This document shows, piece after piece, positions 51,244 through 60,405 of a stretch of DNA of 63,786 nucleotides. The notes beneath the pieces are model-generated. The model was given only the letters and a program-made list of their open reading frames with translations. It ran no database searches and had not been told where the DNA came from. Each line of letters opens with the position of its first letter. Position 1 is the first letter of the stretch. This stretch comes from Holdemania filiformis DSM 12042 (GTDB lineage: Bacteria > Bacillota_I > Bacilli_A > Erysipelotrichales > Erysipelotrichaceae), in the NCBI RefSeq assembly GCF_000157995.1, contig NZ_GG657553.1, positions 62,376-126,161 of the forward strand, written 5' to 3'. The position numbers were made by a program, and so were the translations under genes.

Positions 51244-53166
51244 CTATTCTGTTTCCGTTTCAGGCTGGCTTGTTTCCTCAGTTTCCACCGTAACCGGGGA
51301 TTCCGGTTCTGCCGCAGAAGCCGCTGCCGCCTTCATTTCCGGCGTTGGCAGATCCAGGAACGGTTCGCCCTTGATAATCTTATCAATCTGTTCCGCCGTC
51401 AGCGTTTCATTTTCAATCAGCGCTTCCGCGATCTTGATCAGTTCTTCTTTGTGTTCCAGAATGATCTTCTTCGCTTCGTCATGGCACTGATCGATAATCT
51501 TGCGGATTTCCTGATCGATTTCAAACGCAACCTGGCCGGATACGTTGCTTGAGGAATTGTAATCACGGCCCAGGAAGACGTTCTGCTGACCATGATCATA
51601 CTGAACCGGACCGAGATCACTCATACCGTACAGCGTGACCATATCCCGCGCCATTTTTGTCGCCTGTTCGATATCGTTCACCGCACCGGTTGTGATATCG
51701 TCAAAGAAGACTTCTTCCGCGACGCGGCCGCCCATGTAGCCGGTGATCGCCGACATCAGGTCGTTCTTCGTGTTCATGATCTTTTCTTCCTTCGGCGTCA
51801 TCAGGTTGTAACCCCCGGCGGTGCCGCGCGGAATGATCGTTACCTTCTGAACAATATTGGAGTTTTCCAGATTCAGGCCGACAATCGCATGGCCGGACTC
51901 ATGGTATGCCACCAATTTCTTGGATTTTTCATCATATTTTCTAGACTTCTTGGCCGGCCCCATCATGACGCGGTCAATCGCTTCATCCAGATTGTGCATG
52001 TGGATTAAATCGCTGTTCTCCCGCACCGCCAGAATCGCGGCTTCGTTCAGCACGTTTTCCAGATCCGCACCGGAAAAGCCCGGCGTCCGCTTCGCTAAAG
52101 CGTCCAGATCAATCTCCGGAGCCAGTTTTTTGTTGCGGGCATGGACTTCCAGAATCGCCTTGCGGCCTCTGCGGTCCGGCAGGGAAACGGTAATCTGACG
52201 GTCAAAACGGCCCGGCCGCAAGAGCGCCGGATCGAGGACGTCGGGCCGGTTGGTCGCCGCAATGACAACGATACCGGCATTGTCCGTAATGCCGTCCATC
52301 TCAACTAACAGCTGATTCAGCGTCTGTTCCCGTTCATCATGGCCGCCGCCTAAACCCGCGCCGCGCTGCCGGCCGACCGCATCGATTTCATCAATGAAGA
52401 TCATACACGGCGCTGTCTGCTGCGCTTTTTTAAACATATCACGGACACGACTGGCGCCGACGCCGACAAACATTTCAACGAAATCCGAACCGGAAATCGA
52501 ATAGAACGGAACGTCCGCTTCACCCGCGACCGCCTTCGCCAATAATGTTTTACCAGTACCCGGCGAGCCGACCATCAGGATGCCCTTCGGAATCCGCGCG
52601 CCCATCTTGGCAAACTTCTTCGGCGATTTCAGGTAGTCGATAATTTCCGCCATTTCCTGTTTTTCTTCATCGCACCCGGCAACGTCGTCAAAGCGAACCT
52701 TGATGTTGCCTTCCAGCCGGGCCCGGGATTTTGAGAATTCAAAAGCCTTGTTATTGCCGCCGCCGTTCATCTTGGAAATCAGGAAAAACGCCATCGCGCC
52801 GAAAATCACAAATGGAATTAACGATAAGATCGTATCTAAAAACAGATTCGATTCGTTCATGTCGCTGACCTTGACGTCAGCGGCTTCCAGCGCGCTCATC
52901 AGCGCGTCGACTTCGGTTTCCGAACGCGGTACGGAAGCGGTAAAGCCGACCTTCTTGCCGTCCTGTTCAAAAACACCCTTGATTTTAATCACATTGTCGC
53001 CGACCGTCACTGCGCTTTCGGTGACTTTCTGTTCTTCAACTAACTTTTGAAACTCGTTGTAGGTCAGATTCTGTGTCGCAGTCCCGGTGTTCATGTTCAT
53101 CAAACTGAACAGCGCCAGGATCACAATCAGATACGGAACAAAATTGATCCAACGATTATTACGCAT
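51244..53166 (-). CDS. ftsH: ATP-dependent zinc metalloprotease FtsH
   Basis: 640 residues. Two transmembrane helices (about 9-27 and 112-131) flank a periplasm-side domain. The AAA+ module has Walker A GSPGTGKT (200-207, with Ser in place of the usual Pro), Walker B IFIDE (256-260) and the SRH. The zinc protease motif HESGH is at 422-426, with the third ligand Asp later. It degrades membrane and regulatory proteins as a hexamer. The tail is acidic. Last gene of the tilS-hpt-ftsH run, in the order known from Bacillus. Confidence 0.97.
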   Translation of the reverse strand: MRNNRWINFVPYLIVILALFSLMNMNTGTATQNLTYNEFQKLVEEQKVTESAVTVGDNVIKIKGVFEQDGKKVGFTASVPRSETEVDALMSALEAADVKVSDMNESNLFLDTILSLIPFVIFGAMAFFLISKMNGGGNNKAFEFSKSRARLEGNIKVRFDDVAGCDEEKQEMAEIIDYLKSPKKFAKMGARIPKGILMVGSPGTGKTLLAKAVAGEADVPFYSISGSDFVEMFVGVGASRVRDMFKKAQQTAPCMIFIDEIDAVGRQRGAGLGGGHDEREQTLNQLLVEMDGITDNAGIVVIAATNRPDVLDPALLRPGRFDRQITVSLPDRRGRKAILEVHARNKKLAPEIDLDALAKRTPGFSGADLENVLNEAAILAVRENSDLIHMHNLDEAIDRVMMGPAKKSRKYDEKSKKLVAYHESGHAIVGLNLENSNIVQKVTIIPRGTAGGYNLMTPKEEKIMNTKNDLMSAITGYMGGRVAEEVFFDDITTGAVNDIEQATKMARDMVTLYGMSDLGPVQYDHGQQNVFLGRDYNSSSNVSGQVAFEIDQEIRKIIDQCHDEAKKIILEHKEELIKIAEALIENETLTAEQIDKIIKGEPFLDLPTPEMKAAAASAAEPESPVTVETEETSQPETETE

Positions 53167-53187
53167 TGTATCACTCCTTCGCTAGCG

Positions 53188-53727
53188 TTACTTATAGCAT
53201 TCTTCTTTCAGGACACCGACAAAAGGAAAATTACGGTACTTCTGATTGAAGTCCAGTCCAAATCCGACTACGAATTCGTTCGGAATTTCAAAGCCGGTAT
53301 AATCCGCCTCAATATCGACGACCCGGCGATCCGGCTTGTCGAGCAGCGTGACGACGCGCACCGTCTTCGCGCCTTTGTTTTTCAGCATCGCCTTGACGGT
53401 TTTCAACGTTCTGCCGGTATCGACGATGTCTTCGACCAACAGAATGTCCAGATTTTTGACAGAGCAGTCCAGATCCTTAAGGATCTTGATATCGCCGATC
53501 GATTCCGTGCCCTCATAGCTGGAAACGTCCATAAAGTCAAACTGAATGTCCAGATCGATGTGCTTGATCAATTCTGCCAAAAAAGGGACGGATCCCTTCA
53601 ACAACGCGACTAACAGCGGCGGCTGTTCATTGTTCTTGTACTCTTGGGTAATTTGTTGTCCTAACTCTTTGCAGCGAGCTACGATTTCGTCTTCATTGAG
53701 TAAAATTTTTTCTAAACATGGATGCAT
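53188..53727 (-). CDS. hpt: Hypoxanthine phosphoribosyltransferase
   Basis: 179 residues. The PRPP-binding motif VEDIVDTGRT and the flexible-loop region MDVSSYEGT are both visible. It converts hypoxanthine/guanine and PRPP to IMP/GMP. Start at ATG 53727 seven bases after GGAGG; the TTG two codons earlier is too close to the site. It lies between tilS and ftsH, a conserved order in Firmicutes. Confidence 0.95.
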   Translation of the reverse strand: MHPCLEKILLNEDEIVARCKELGQQITQEYKNNEQPPLLVALLKGSVPFLAELIKHIDLDIQFDFMDVSSYEGTESIGDIKILKDLDCSVKNLDILLVEDIVDTGRTLKTVKAMLKNKGAKTVRVVTLLDKPDRRVVDIEADYTGFEIPNEFVVGFGLDFNQKYRNFPFVGVLKEECYK

Positions 53728-53748
53728 AGTCAAACCTCCAGAATATCC

Positions 53749-54972
53749 CTATTTTATCACAAAACAAGTTGGATTGTTAGAGTAATGTGCGACATTACAG
53801 CCTATTTTCGGGACCAGAATGATCTCGCCGCGGCAGTTGACGACAACCGGCCAGCGCCGGCGCTGATCCGGCGGGATCTTTCTGTCGATAAACCACCGGT
53901 TTAAACGCTTTGTGCCGAACCGGAGCTGAATCGCATCCTGGGGATGGGGATTGCGGATTGTGATCGGAAAGTCTTCCTGATATAAAGTGACCGCTTCCGT
54001 GGATTCTCCGTTCTCCGCGATCCTGAAATACGGCGTCGCGAACAATTCTATTTTATCCAGAACATAACAATAAGATACCTCATCTGTGAAGTCAAGTGAA
54101 AAGAATCCGTAAGCCGCCTGAAACCGGCGGTCTTTACTGAAACTTACGTCGAAATTCCCGTTTTTCTGCTTCAGCGCTTTGATTAGCTCGATAAGAAAGG
54201 CTTCCGATGGCGGAACCACGCCCTGTTCCTGCATCCACGCCCGCAGGAAAATCCGTTGTTCCGCTTCGCTCAGCGTGAGAAATATTTCCTGGGAAATGAT
54301 CGGATCCGCGGGATTCAGCTTTGCTTCGACAGCTTCCTTCTTTTTTTGACGATCATGATTGCGCGCCTTCAGTTTTCTGACTTCACTCCGCTTCTCTGCT
54401 TCGCTGAGTTCCGCCAGCTCATGATGCCGCAGCTGATTACGGCGGTAATCGTCGCTCAGATTGGACTCGTCGATCCCATAGGCAATTTTGTGCCGGTTGC
54501 AGTATTCCTGCAGCTGCCGTTTCGTCCAGCTTAACAACGGCCGGACGACGACCACGCCCAGCACCCGGCCTTCTTCCCGGATGCCCAGCACTTCGCATTG
54601 CCTTCCGGACTCCTGCTGAAGCAGCGCCGTTTCCAGAAAATCATCCAGATGCTGCGCGATCAGAACGCCTGCCGCCGCTTCCTGAACAGCCAGCCGCGCA
54701 AAGAAGGCATACCGTGCCTCGCGCGCCCAGGCTTGAAAGTTTCCAGACGTTTCCTTAACCGGATCCAGCGAATAAAACGGAATCGCATAATTTCGGCAGT
54801 AGGCTTCAACGATCTGTTGGTCGCGGTCCGCAGTCGGCCGGTGATGATAATTCACATGGGCGCACACAACGCTCACACGATGACGGCGGCACAAATCCAG
54901 AAGCGCCATCGAATCGGGACCGCCGGAAACACCCACGATCCACTTTTTTTCCGCCAGCTGATTCCATCGCAT
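53749..54972 (-). CDS. tilS: tRNA(Ile)-lysidine synthase
   Basis: 407 residues. The PP-loop SGGPDS (16-21) binds ATP. HVNYHHRPTADRD and the ESNLSDDYRRNQLRH block are typical of TilS, with the C-terminal domain following. It modifies C34 of tRNA-Ile2 to lysidine. Start at ATG 54972 behind GGAGG; a 28-residue upstream extension is rejected. Confidence 0.93.
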   Translation of the reverse strand: MRWNQLAEKKWIVGVSGGPDSMALLDLCRRHRVSVVCAHVNYHHRPTADRDQQIVEAYCRNYAIPFYSLDPVKETSGNFQAWAREARYAFFARLAVQEAAAGVLIAQHLDDFLETALLQQESGRQCEVLGIREEGRVLGVVVVRPLLSWTKRQLQEYCNRHKIAYGIDESNLSDDYRRNQLRHHELAELSEAEKRSEVRKLKARNHDRQKKKEAVEAKLNPADPIISQEIFLTLSEAEQRIFLRAWMQEQGVVPPSEAFLIELIKALKQKNGNFDVSFSKDRRFQAAYGFFSLDFTDEVSYCYVLDKIELFATPYFRIAENGESTEAVTLYQEDFPITIRNPHPQDAIQLRFGTKRLNRWFIDRKIPPDQRRRWPVVVNCRGEIILVPKIGCNVAHYSNNPTCFVIK

Positions 54973-55110
54973 TGTACCGCCTCCTTCCGTTTGAATTCCT
55001 GGTTTATTTATTGAACCACAGAAATATTCCGTTGCCAAGCGATTCGCCTGCGACAATCCCGGATTATTGTATAAATTCGGGCTTTTTTTCTGTTTTGAAA
55101 TCCAAAATGT

Positions 55111-55143
55111 GAAAAACCCGCGTCAGCGCTTGCTGACACGGGC
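55111..55143 (-). terminator. Terminator of the spoIIE-like gene
   Basis: CCCGTGTCAGC and GCTGACGCGGG form a strong stem over the stop codon, followed by GTTTTTC on the minus strand. Confidence 0.85.
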
Positions 55144-57018
55144 GATTAACACGGTCACGTCGTCGGCGCAGCCGGTTTCCTCCATCGCCTGCAGACCGGT
55201 TTCAATCCGCTGCAGAATCTGATCCGGATCGCCGCCGCGGATCCACTGATCGAGCACTTGTTTTTCCACGCCGTCACTGCTCATCACGAAGCAGTCCTGA
55301 TCCTGGCAGTCAATTTGAAAGCAATCCGTTTCAATTTCCTGAATGATCCCGATCGGCAGTGATTCGCCGCTGATTTCCATGATCTGATCCTCCCGGATCA
55401 GATACGTCGGACATGCGCCGGACTTACTCAGGAACGCTTGGTGGCGGCGTTGGTCATAACACAGGAAATCCAAGGTCGCGAACAATTCCCGCTGATCGGC
55501 GTGAAGCAAAGCGTTGATGCTCTGCACCGCCGCTTCCACCGGCAGCTTGGCGCTCAGCATCCGCTGCAGCACCTGCGTAACAAATTGGGAACTGCGCGCT
55601 GCCTGGGGGCCGCAGCCCATCCCGTCGCTGATCGTGCAGATCGTCGTCTGACCGCTGCGGAACACCGCGCTGGTATCGCCGGAAACCTCAGGATCTTTTT
55701 TCAAGGTAAATAACCGTGTCTTCAATGTTGAAGGCTGAGAGGTCGACAACTCCAGCCGGCTGCCGGTATAGAAAATCCGGTTGCGCTGGAACCGCGTCAC
55801 CTTCAGATCCGGATCGATGACCATGTGGATCAAAGGCAGGACAACTTCCTCCAATTCGCTGTGCGACAGCTGGGAGAAATCGATCACCACCTGCAGCGGG
55901 CCTTCCTCCCACTGCTGGACATGAACGCGCTTGACTTCAAAGTGATACCCTTCCAACAGATTCACCAGTTTATCGCTCAGCGCTTCGTCATCCACGACGC
56001 TTTGTTTCATCTGCATCGCCACGGTATCCAGAGCATCGGCCATGCCCTCCAGGATCCGCGACTGACTTGGCTGAATCGGTTCAAAATAATCGGCGATCAA
56101 ATCAAAGATATGCGAAAACTGCGATAGCTGGTGCAACAAAGTTCGTTTGCGGCCTTCGATCCGCTGACCGTTCAGCGTCTGCTTTTCCTCGCTCACCCAC
56201 CGCTGCGCAATCTGCGAGGCCGGGAACTGCTGAGCAGCCAGAAAGATCACGATGCCCGCGGCCAGCGACCAGGCCGGCTGCTGGGTCCAGATCAACGGCA
56301 CCATCCAGCCTAAGAAGCGCATCCAGCCCAAATCCTGCCGCAGGATGTTCATCAATAGCAGCGCCGCGCACCAGACCGGCGTATGGCTGCCGACGGGAAA
56401 ACAGAACAACAGGCCCAGACACAACGCCAGGTATTCGCGCACCGGCATCGTCATGGCCAGACACGCCATCACCAGCACTGAGGCCATCCATGCGCCTTCC
56501 AATGGAAAGATCCGCATCATCGGATAGATCAGACTGCTTCCGAGAATTCCCAGCATCATCATACTGAGCTTGAATTCCGTATCGATCCACATCCAGTCCG
56601 ACTGCGTGAAGCGGCAGATCAGGATGCCCGCGCCCGCCGCGGCCAGACCCTGCGCGAAGGCCGTTCCGGTCGCCAGGCTGGCCAGCAGCACGTTCAGACC
56701 GCAGATCATTGGAAACCACGCGAATAAATTCTGCCGCAGCAGCTGGATCAGACAGATCAGCAGCAGGAAGAAGACCAGCAGCAGCAATTGACAGTAAAAT
56801 CCGGCAAAGCCGGAGAAACAGCTGCCAGCCAGCGTACCGATCGCCGCCGCCATTCCCTCTCTGCGGTTGCGCTGATAGAAAAAGGCCAGTCCGGGATAAA
56901 GAAACACTGCGGATCGAAACGAAAGCGCAGTGAAGAAAAAACTGAAAACTAAAAACCCATCGCTCCTATGAAATCTCTGGAGCCATGCCGTTGACTTCTT
57001 TAGGGTCAGCTGACTCAT
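55123..57018 (-). CDS. spoIIE: Stage II sporulation protein E (SpoIIE-type PP2C phosphatase)
   Basis: 631 residues. About ten transmembrane segments occupy 20-265, followed by a linker and a C-terminal PP2C domain with the metal-binding aspartates in TISDGMGCG, MSSDGV and ADDVTVL. SpoIIE dephosphorylates SpoIIAA to release sigma-F in the forespore. The protein is clearly shorter than the roughly 830-residue Bacillus version, mainly in the region between membrane part and phosphatase. ATG 57018 behind AAGGTG. The position upstream of tilS-hpt-ftsH is conserved. Confidence 0.9.
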   Translation of the reverse strand: MSQLTLKKSTAWLQRFHRSDGFLVFSFFFTALSFRSAVFLYPGLAFFYQRNRREGMAAAIGTLAGSCFSGFAGFYCQLLLLVFFLLLICLIQLLRQNLFAWFPMICGLNVLLASLATGTAFAQGLAAAGAGILICRFTQSDWMWIDTEFKLSMMMLGILGSSLIYPMMRIFPLEGAWMASVLVMACLAMTMPVREYLALCLGLLFCFPVGSHTPVWCAALLLMNILRQDLGWMRFLGWMVPLIWTQQPAWSLAAGIVIFLAAQQFPASQIAQRWVSEEKQTLNGQRIEGRKRTLLHQLSQFSHIFDLIADYFEPIQPSQSRILEGMADALDTVAMQMKQSVVDDEALSDKLVNLLEGYHFEVKRVHVQQWEEGPLQVVIDFSQLSHSELEEVVLPLIHMVIDPDLKVTRFQRNRIFYTGSRLELSTSQPSTLKTRLFTLKKDPEVSGDTSAVFRSGQTTICTISDGMGCGPQAARSSQFVTQVLQRMLSAKLPVEAAVQSINALLHADQRELFATLDFLCYDQRRHQAFLSKSGACPTYLIREDQIMEISGESLPIGIIQEIETDCFQIDCQDQDCFVMSSDGVEKQVLDQWIRGGDPDQILQRIETGLQAMEETGCADDVTVLIARVSKR

Positions 57019-57094
57019 ATTTTTCACCTTCTTAAGGCTATTGTAAGAAAGCTTCGCTGAAAACCCTGTCGAATCTTCCAGTTCTTATGAAATT

Positions 57095-57670
57095 CTAAAG
57101 CATCAGGCATTCTTTGACGCGGTTGACAATATGACGGAACAGCGCGCTGTTTTCAGGAATCGTCGCTTTGACGTCTATAATCCGGGCGGTATTGATGTAT
57201 TTGCAGTCGTTCAGAAACAGCACCGACTCTTTTTTCATGCCTTCGATCAAACCGATCCGCATCAGATGCCGGCGTCCGTTCGGACATTCGACCGGGTCAT
57301 ACGCCATTTTATAGGTTGCCGGGTTGGACGTCATCGGCACGACGAACGCTTTGCCATTGCAGAAGGACAGGATCACGCCGAAGTGCTGGAAACCCGCCTC
57401 ATTCAGATACGCCTGGCCAAAGTCGATGTAGCAGATATCGCCGATCTTCGCTTTCACACCCAGCTGGACACAGCTGCGGGCATCCTTGCGGTTGAGCCAG
57501 TTCGCTTCGCTGACCAGATGACAATGCGCTTGCCGGACCGACAGCGCGGAAAATTCTTCTTCCTTTAATGAGAGATACGCTCCCCACTGTTCCTTGAGCG
57601 ACGGATCTTCACTGTAGATCGGCGACAAATTCAAAGCCGGACGTTCAAGCATCAGGTTGTTTTTCATCAT
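57095..57670 (-). CDS. PemK/MazF-like protein with a long N-terminal extension
   Basis: 191 residues. From about residue 70 the sequence matches the PemK/MazF barrel (IGDICYIDFG, FQHFGVILSFCNGKAFVVPMTS). Residues 1-65 are an added helical region (LKEQWGAYLSLKEEEFSAL). MazF toxins are RNases of about 110-120 residues encoded after an antitoxin; no antitoxin gene is present here, so the extension may act in cis or the protein may have another role. It lies 76 bases upstream of spoIIE in the same direction. The start follows AAGGTGAAG. Confidence 0.65.
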   Translation of the reverse strand: MMKNNLMLERPALNLSPIYSEDPSLKEQWGAYLSLKEEEFSALSVRQAHCHLVSEANWLNRKDARSCVQLGVKAKIGDICYIDFGQAYLNEAGFQHFGVILSFCNGKAFVVPMTSNPATYKMAYDPVECPNGRRHLMRIGLIEGMKKESVLFLNDCKYINTARIIDVKATIPENSALFRHIVNRVKECLML

Positions 57671-57825
57671 TCTTCACCTTCCTGATTATAATGTTGCCCG
57701 ATTTCGCATTTTTCCTGCTTTCTTCTCGGTTAACGAGAATTATTTTTTTCTGCGCGCCGATTTCCTCTGGCCGCCGCTTATCCGCCTGATGCAAGGCGAT
57801 CACGTTCCACCTCATTCGATGTCAA

Positions 57826-57853
57826 AGAAAAACCTGACTCTTTCATCAGGTTT
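57826..57853 (-). terminator. Terminator of the third MATE gene
   Basis: AAACCTGA and TCAGGTTT stem, minus strand followed by TTCTTT. Confidence 0.8.
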
Positions 57854-57899
57854 AGTTCTTACCTTAATTTTTGTTTTTCATTCAAGAATCCCAACGGGA

Positions 57900-59306
57900 T
57901 TAAGCCTGACTTTCAATCCATTCCGCCGCCGTTTCTTCAGCCATTCTTTCCGGCTGGATCGCTTCCTGCGGTATATCGAAACGCTGCCGCTTCACCGTGC
58001 GGTAGAAGAAGACCGACATTGACGCCGCGATCAGCCAGCCCACCGGCCAGGACAGCCAGATTCCGGTTAAGCCCAGACCCAGAACCGTTGAGAAAAGACC
58101 AGCGCAGGCGACGCGGATAACCAGGTCGGTCAAGGTCGCCGTCATGAACAGTTTCATCCGGTTGACCCCACGCAGCACCCCGTCCGCAATCAGCTTCACC
58201 GCGATCACCAGATAGAACGGCGACACGATGCGTAAAAACAGCACGCCCGCGGACAAGGCCGCCTGATTGCCGTCGGTGATAAACAGGCCGACAAACGCCG
58301 GTCCAGCCGCTAAATACAGACCCGCAAAGACCAGCGCGATCAATCCCGCCAGTTTGATGCCCGCCGAAAGACCCGCTTCAATCCGTTCAGGAATTCCAGC
58401 CCCGGCATTCTGCGCCGTATAATTGGACATCCCGTTGCCGATTGCGGTAATCGAAGTGATTGTCATGTTGTTCAGCTTCACCGCCGCGGAATAACCACCT
58501 ACCGCCGCCATGCCGAAGCCGTTGATCATGCTTTGAATCATGATGTTGCCGACGGAAATAAAGCCCTGCTGCAGGATACTCGGCACCGCGATCCGCGTTA
58601 ATTCGCTTAAACAGTCTGTGGAAAACAGCGGCGCCTTTCCGCTTTCCGGAAGACTTTTCAGCCGTTTCAGCACGACGCTCAACGCCGCAGCCGCCGCGAC
58701 CCCCTGGCATAGGAATGTCGCCCAGGCTACCCCGGCCACGCCCATGTTCAGCTGCGCGACAAACAGGATGTCCACGAAAACATTGGTCACGGAAGACACC
58801 GCCAGGAAATAAAACGGCGTCCGCGAATCACCCAGCGCTGAGAAAATCCCTGTCGCGATGTTGTAGATCAAAAGAAACAGGAAGCCGCCCAGATAAATCA
58901 ACAGATATTCCAAGGAATCCCCGAAGATCTCCGCCGGCGTCTGGATCAGTTTCAATAAGAAGTCCGCGCCGATCAAGCCCAGGCCGGTCAGCGCCAGTCC
59001 GATCGCCGCGCTGGCGATCAGCGAGGTCGTCACGGCCGTTTTCAGCCGGTTATAATTTTTTGATCCGAAGTGCCGCGCTACCACGACCGAGGTACCGATA
59101 TTGCAGCCAAACGCAAATGCGATATAAATCAATGTAATTTCGTAGGAATTGCCCACGGCCGCCAACGCCGACGTGCCGATCCAGCGGCCGGCCACAAAGC
59201 TGTCGGCAATGTTATAAAGCTGTTGGAAAATGATGCTGCCAAACAAAGGAAGCGAATATTTCCACAACACGGAAGCCGGTTTTCCCACAGTTAAATCCTT
59301 ATTCAT
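57900..59306 (-). CDS. MATE family efflux protein (third copy)
   Basis: 468 residues, twelve predicted transmembrane segments, opening with the MATE helix LFGSIIFQQLYNIADSFVAG. ATG 59306 follows AGGGGGTTTTTT; the 24-residue upstream extension overlaps the promoter and is rejected. A LysR regulator is divergent, with overlapping promoters, and is its probable controller. Confidence 0.92.
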   Translation of the reverse strand: MNKDLTVGKPASVLWKYSLPLFGSIIFQQLYNIADSFVAGRWIGTSALAAVGNSYEITLIYIAFAFGCNIGTSVVVARHFGSKNYNRLKTAVTTSLIASAAIGLALTGLGLIGADFLLKLIQTPAEIFGDSLEYLLIYLGGFLFLLIYNIATGIFSALGDSRTPFYFLAVSSVTNVFVDILFVAQLNMGVAGVAWATFLCQGVAAAAALSVVLKRLKSLPESGKAPLFSTDCLSELTRIAVPSILQQGFISVGNIMIQSMINGFGMAAVGGYSAAVKLNNMTITSITAIGNGMSNYTAQNAGAGIPERIEAGLSAGIKLAGLIALVFAGLYLAAGPAFVGLFITDGNQAALSAGVLFLRIVSPFYLVIAVKLIADGVLRGVNRMKLFMTATLTDLVIRVACAGLFSTVLGLGLTGIWLSWPVGWLIAASMSVFFYRTVKRQRFDIPQEAIQPERMAEETAAEWIESQA

Positions 59307-59325
59307 AAAAAACCCCCTATCCAGC

Positions 59326-59355
59326 TTTCCAAGTATAGCACCGTTCATGTATAAT
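59326..59355 (+). promoter_or_regulatory. Promoter of the LysR gene
   Basis: TTTCCA and TATAAT with an 18-base spacer. It overlaps the MATE promoter on the other strand, the usual layout for a LysR regulator and its target. Confidence 0.5.
59332..59340 (-). promoter_or_regulatory. Extended -10 promoter of the third MATE gene
   Basis: Minus-strand TGCTATACT, 26 bases before the start. Confidence 0.5.
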
Positions 59356-59413
59356 AAGTAATAGTTAATATTGATCAAAATGATAACTTACCGTTATGAA
59401 AGAAGGATGAATT

Positions 59414-60289
59414 ATGGAGTTAACCCAGCTTCGCTATTTCGCCGCCGTCGCCGAGCTTCAGCACGTCACCCGGGCCGCGGAACGCATGCACGTCGCGCAG
59501 CCCGCGATCACCAAATCGATCCACCGGCTGGAAGATGAACTTGGCGTTCCTCTGATCGCCTCGCGCGGCCGCAACATCGTGCTGACGGATTATGGCTGCG
59601 CGCTTTACGGCATGCTTCGCGAACCGCTGGCCGCTTTGGATCAGATTCCTGATCAGATGCAGCAGCTGGCCCGGCGCAGCGCCTACACCCTTCACATCAA
59701 TGTCCTGGCGGCTTCCCGGGCTGTGACGGACGCCGTGATCGCCTACAAGCATGATCATTCAGAAATCTTATTTTCCATCATGCAGAATGAACTGACTCAA
59801 ATCTGCGATCTGTCTGTTGATACGCTGACCGAGAAACGCAGTACTCCGGAAACAGCCGAGAATACCGTATCCTTTCAGGAACAGATTCTGCTTGCGGTGC
59901 CCTCCCACTCCCTTTACAGCGGTTTGCGCTCCATCGATCTGAAAGAATTGAAGGAAGAAGGCTTTATCTGTCTGGCCGGCAACCGGAAGTTCCGCAAGAT
60001 CTGCGATCAATTCTGTCAGATGGCCGGCTTTCATCCGAAGATTATTTTCGAAAGCGACAGCCCGGCGACAGTCCGCAATTTAATCGGCGCGGGCAGCGGC
60101 ATTGGTTTCTGGCCGGAACACACCTGGGGCGCGGTCGGCGAAGACGTCAAGCTCGTCCCCATCGCGAATCCGCAATGTTCCCGGGAGTTACAAATCTCGC
60201 TGCATCCGCAGGATAGTGCCCGAACCGCTCTGGTTCATCCGTTTTATCATTATCTCATTCATTATTTTGAGAGTTTATTTGAAGCCTAG
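59414..60289 (+). CDS. LysR family transcriptional regulator
   Basis: 291 residues. N-terminal winged helix (LRYFAAVAELQHVTRAAERMHVAQPAITKSI, about 6-37, is the family signature helix pair) and a C-terminal substrate-binding-protein-like domain (about 90-290). The cofactor is unknown. Divergent from the MATE gene with 107 bases between starts. The ribosome binding site is AAGGATGA. Confidence 0.92.
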   Translation: MELTQLRYFAAVAELQHVTRAAERMHVAQPAITKSIHRLEDELGVPLIASRGRNIVLTDYGCALYGMLREPLAALDQIPDQMQQLARRSAYTLHINVLAASRAVTDAVIAYKHDHSEILFSIMQNELTQICDLSVDTLTEKRSTPETAENTVSFQEQILLAVPSHSLYSGLRSIDLKELKEEGFICLAGNRKFRKICDQFCQMAGFHPKIIFESDSPATVRNLIGAGSGIGFWPEHTWGAVGEDVKLVPIANPQCSRELQISLHPQDSARTALVHPFYHYLIHYFESLFEA

Positions 60290-60346
60290 GAAAGAAACTG
60301 GCGATTCAACGCTCTTTCTCTGTCTTAAAGACAATATCGCCGCATT

Positions 60347-60400
60347 GAAAAACACGGAATTCATGAAGTATGCAAACCCTTCAAATTCCGTGTCTTTTTT
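60347..60400. terminator. Bidirectional terminator between LysR and tagO-like genes
   Basis: AACACGGAATT and AATTCCGTGT form a perfect stem around 22 bases, with T and A runs on either side. Confidence 0.85.
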
Positions 60401-60405
60401 AACCT

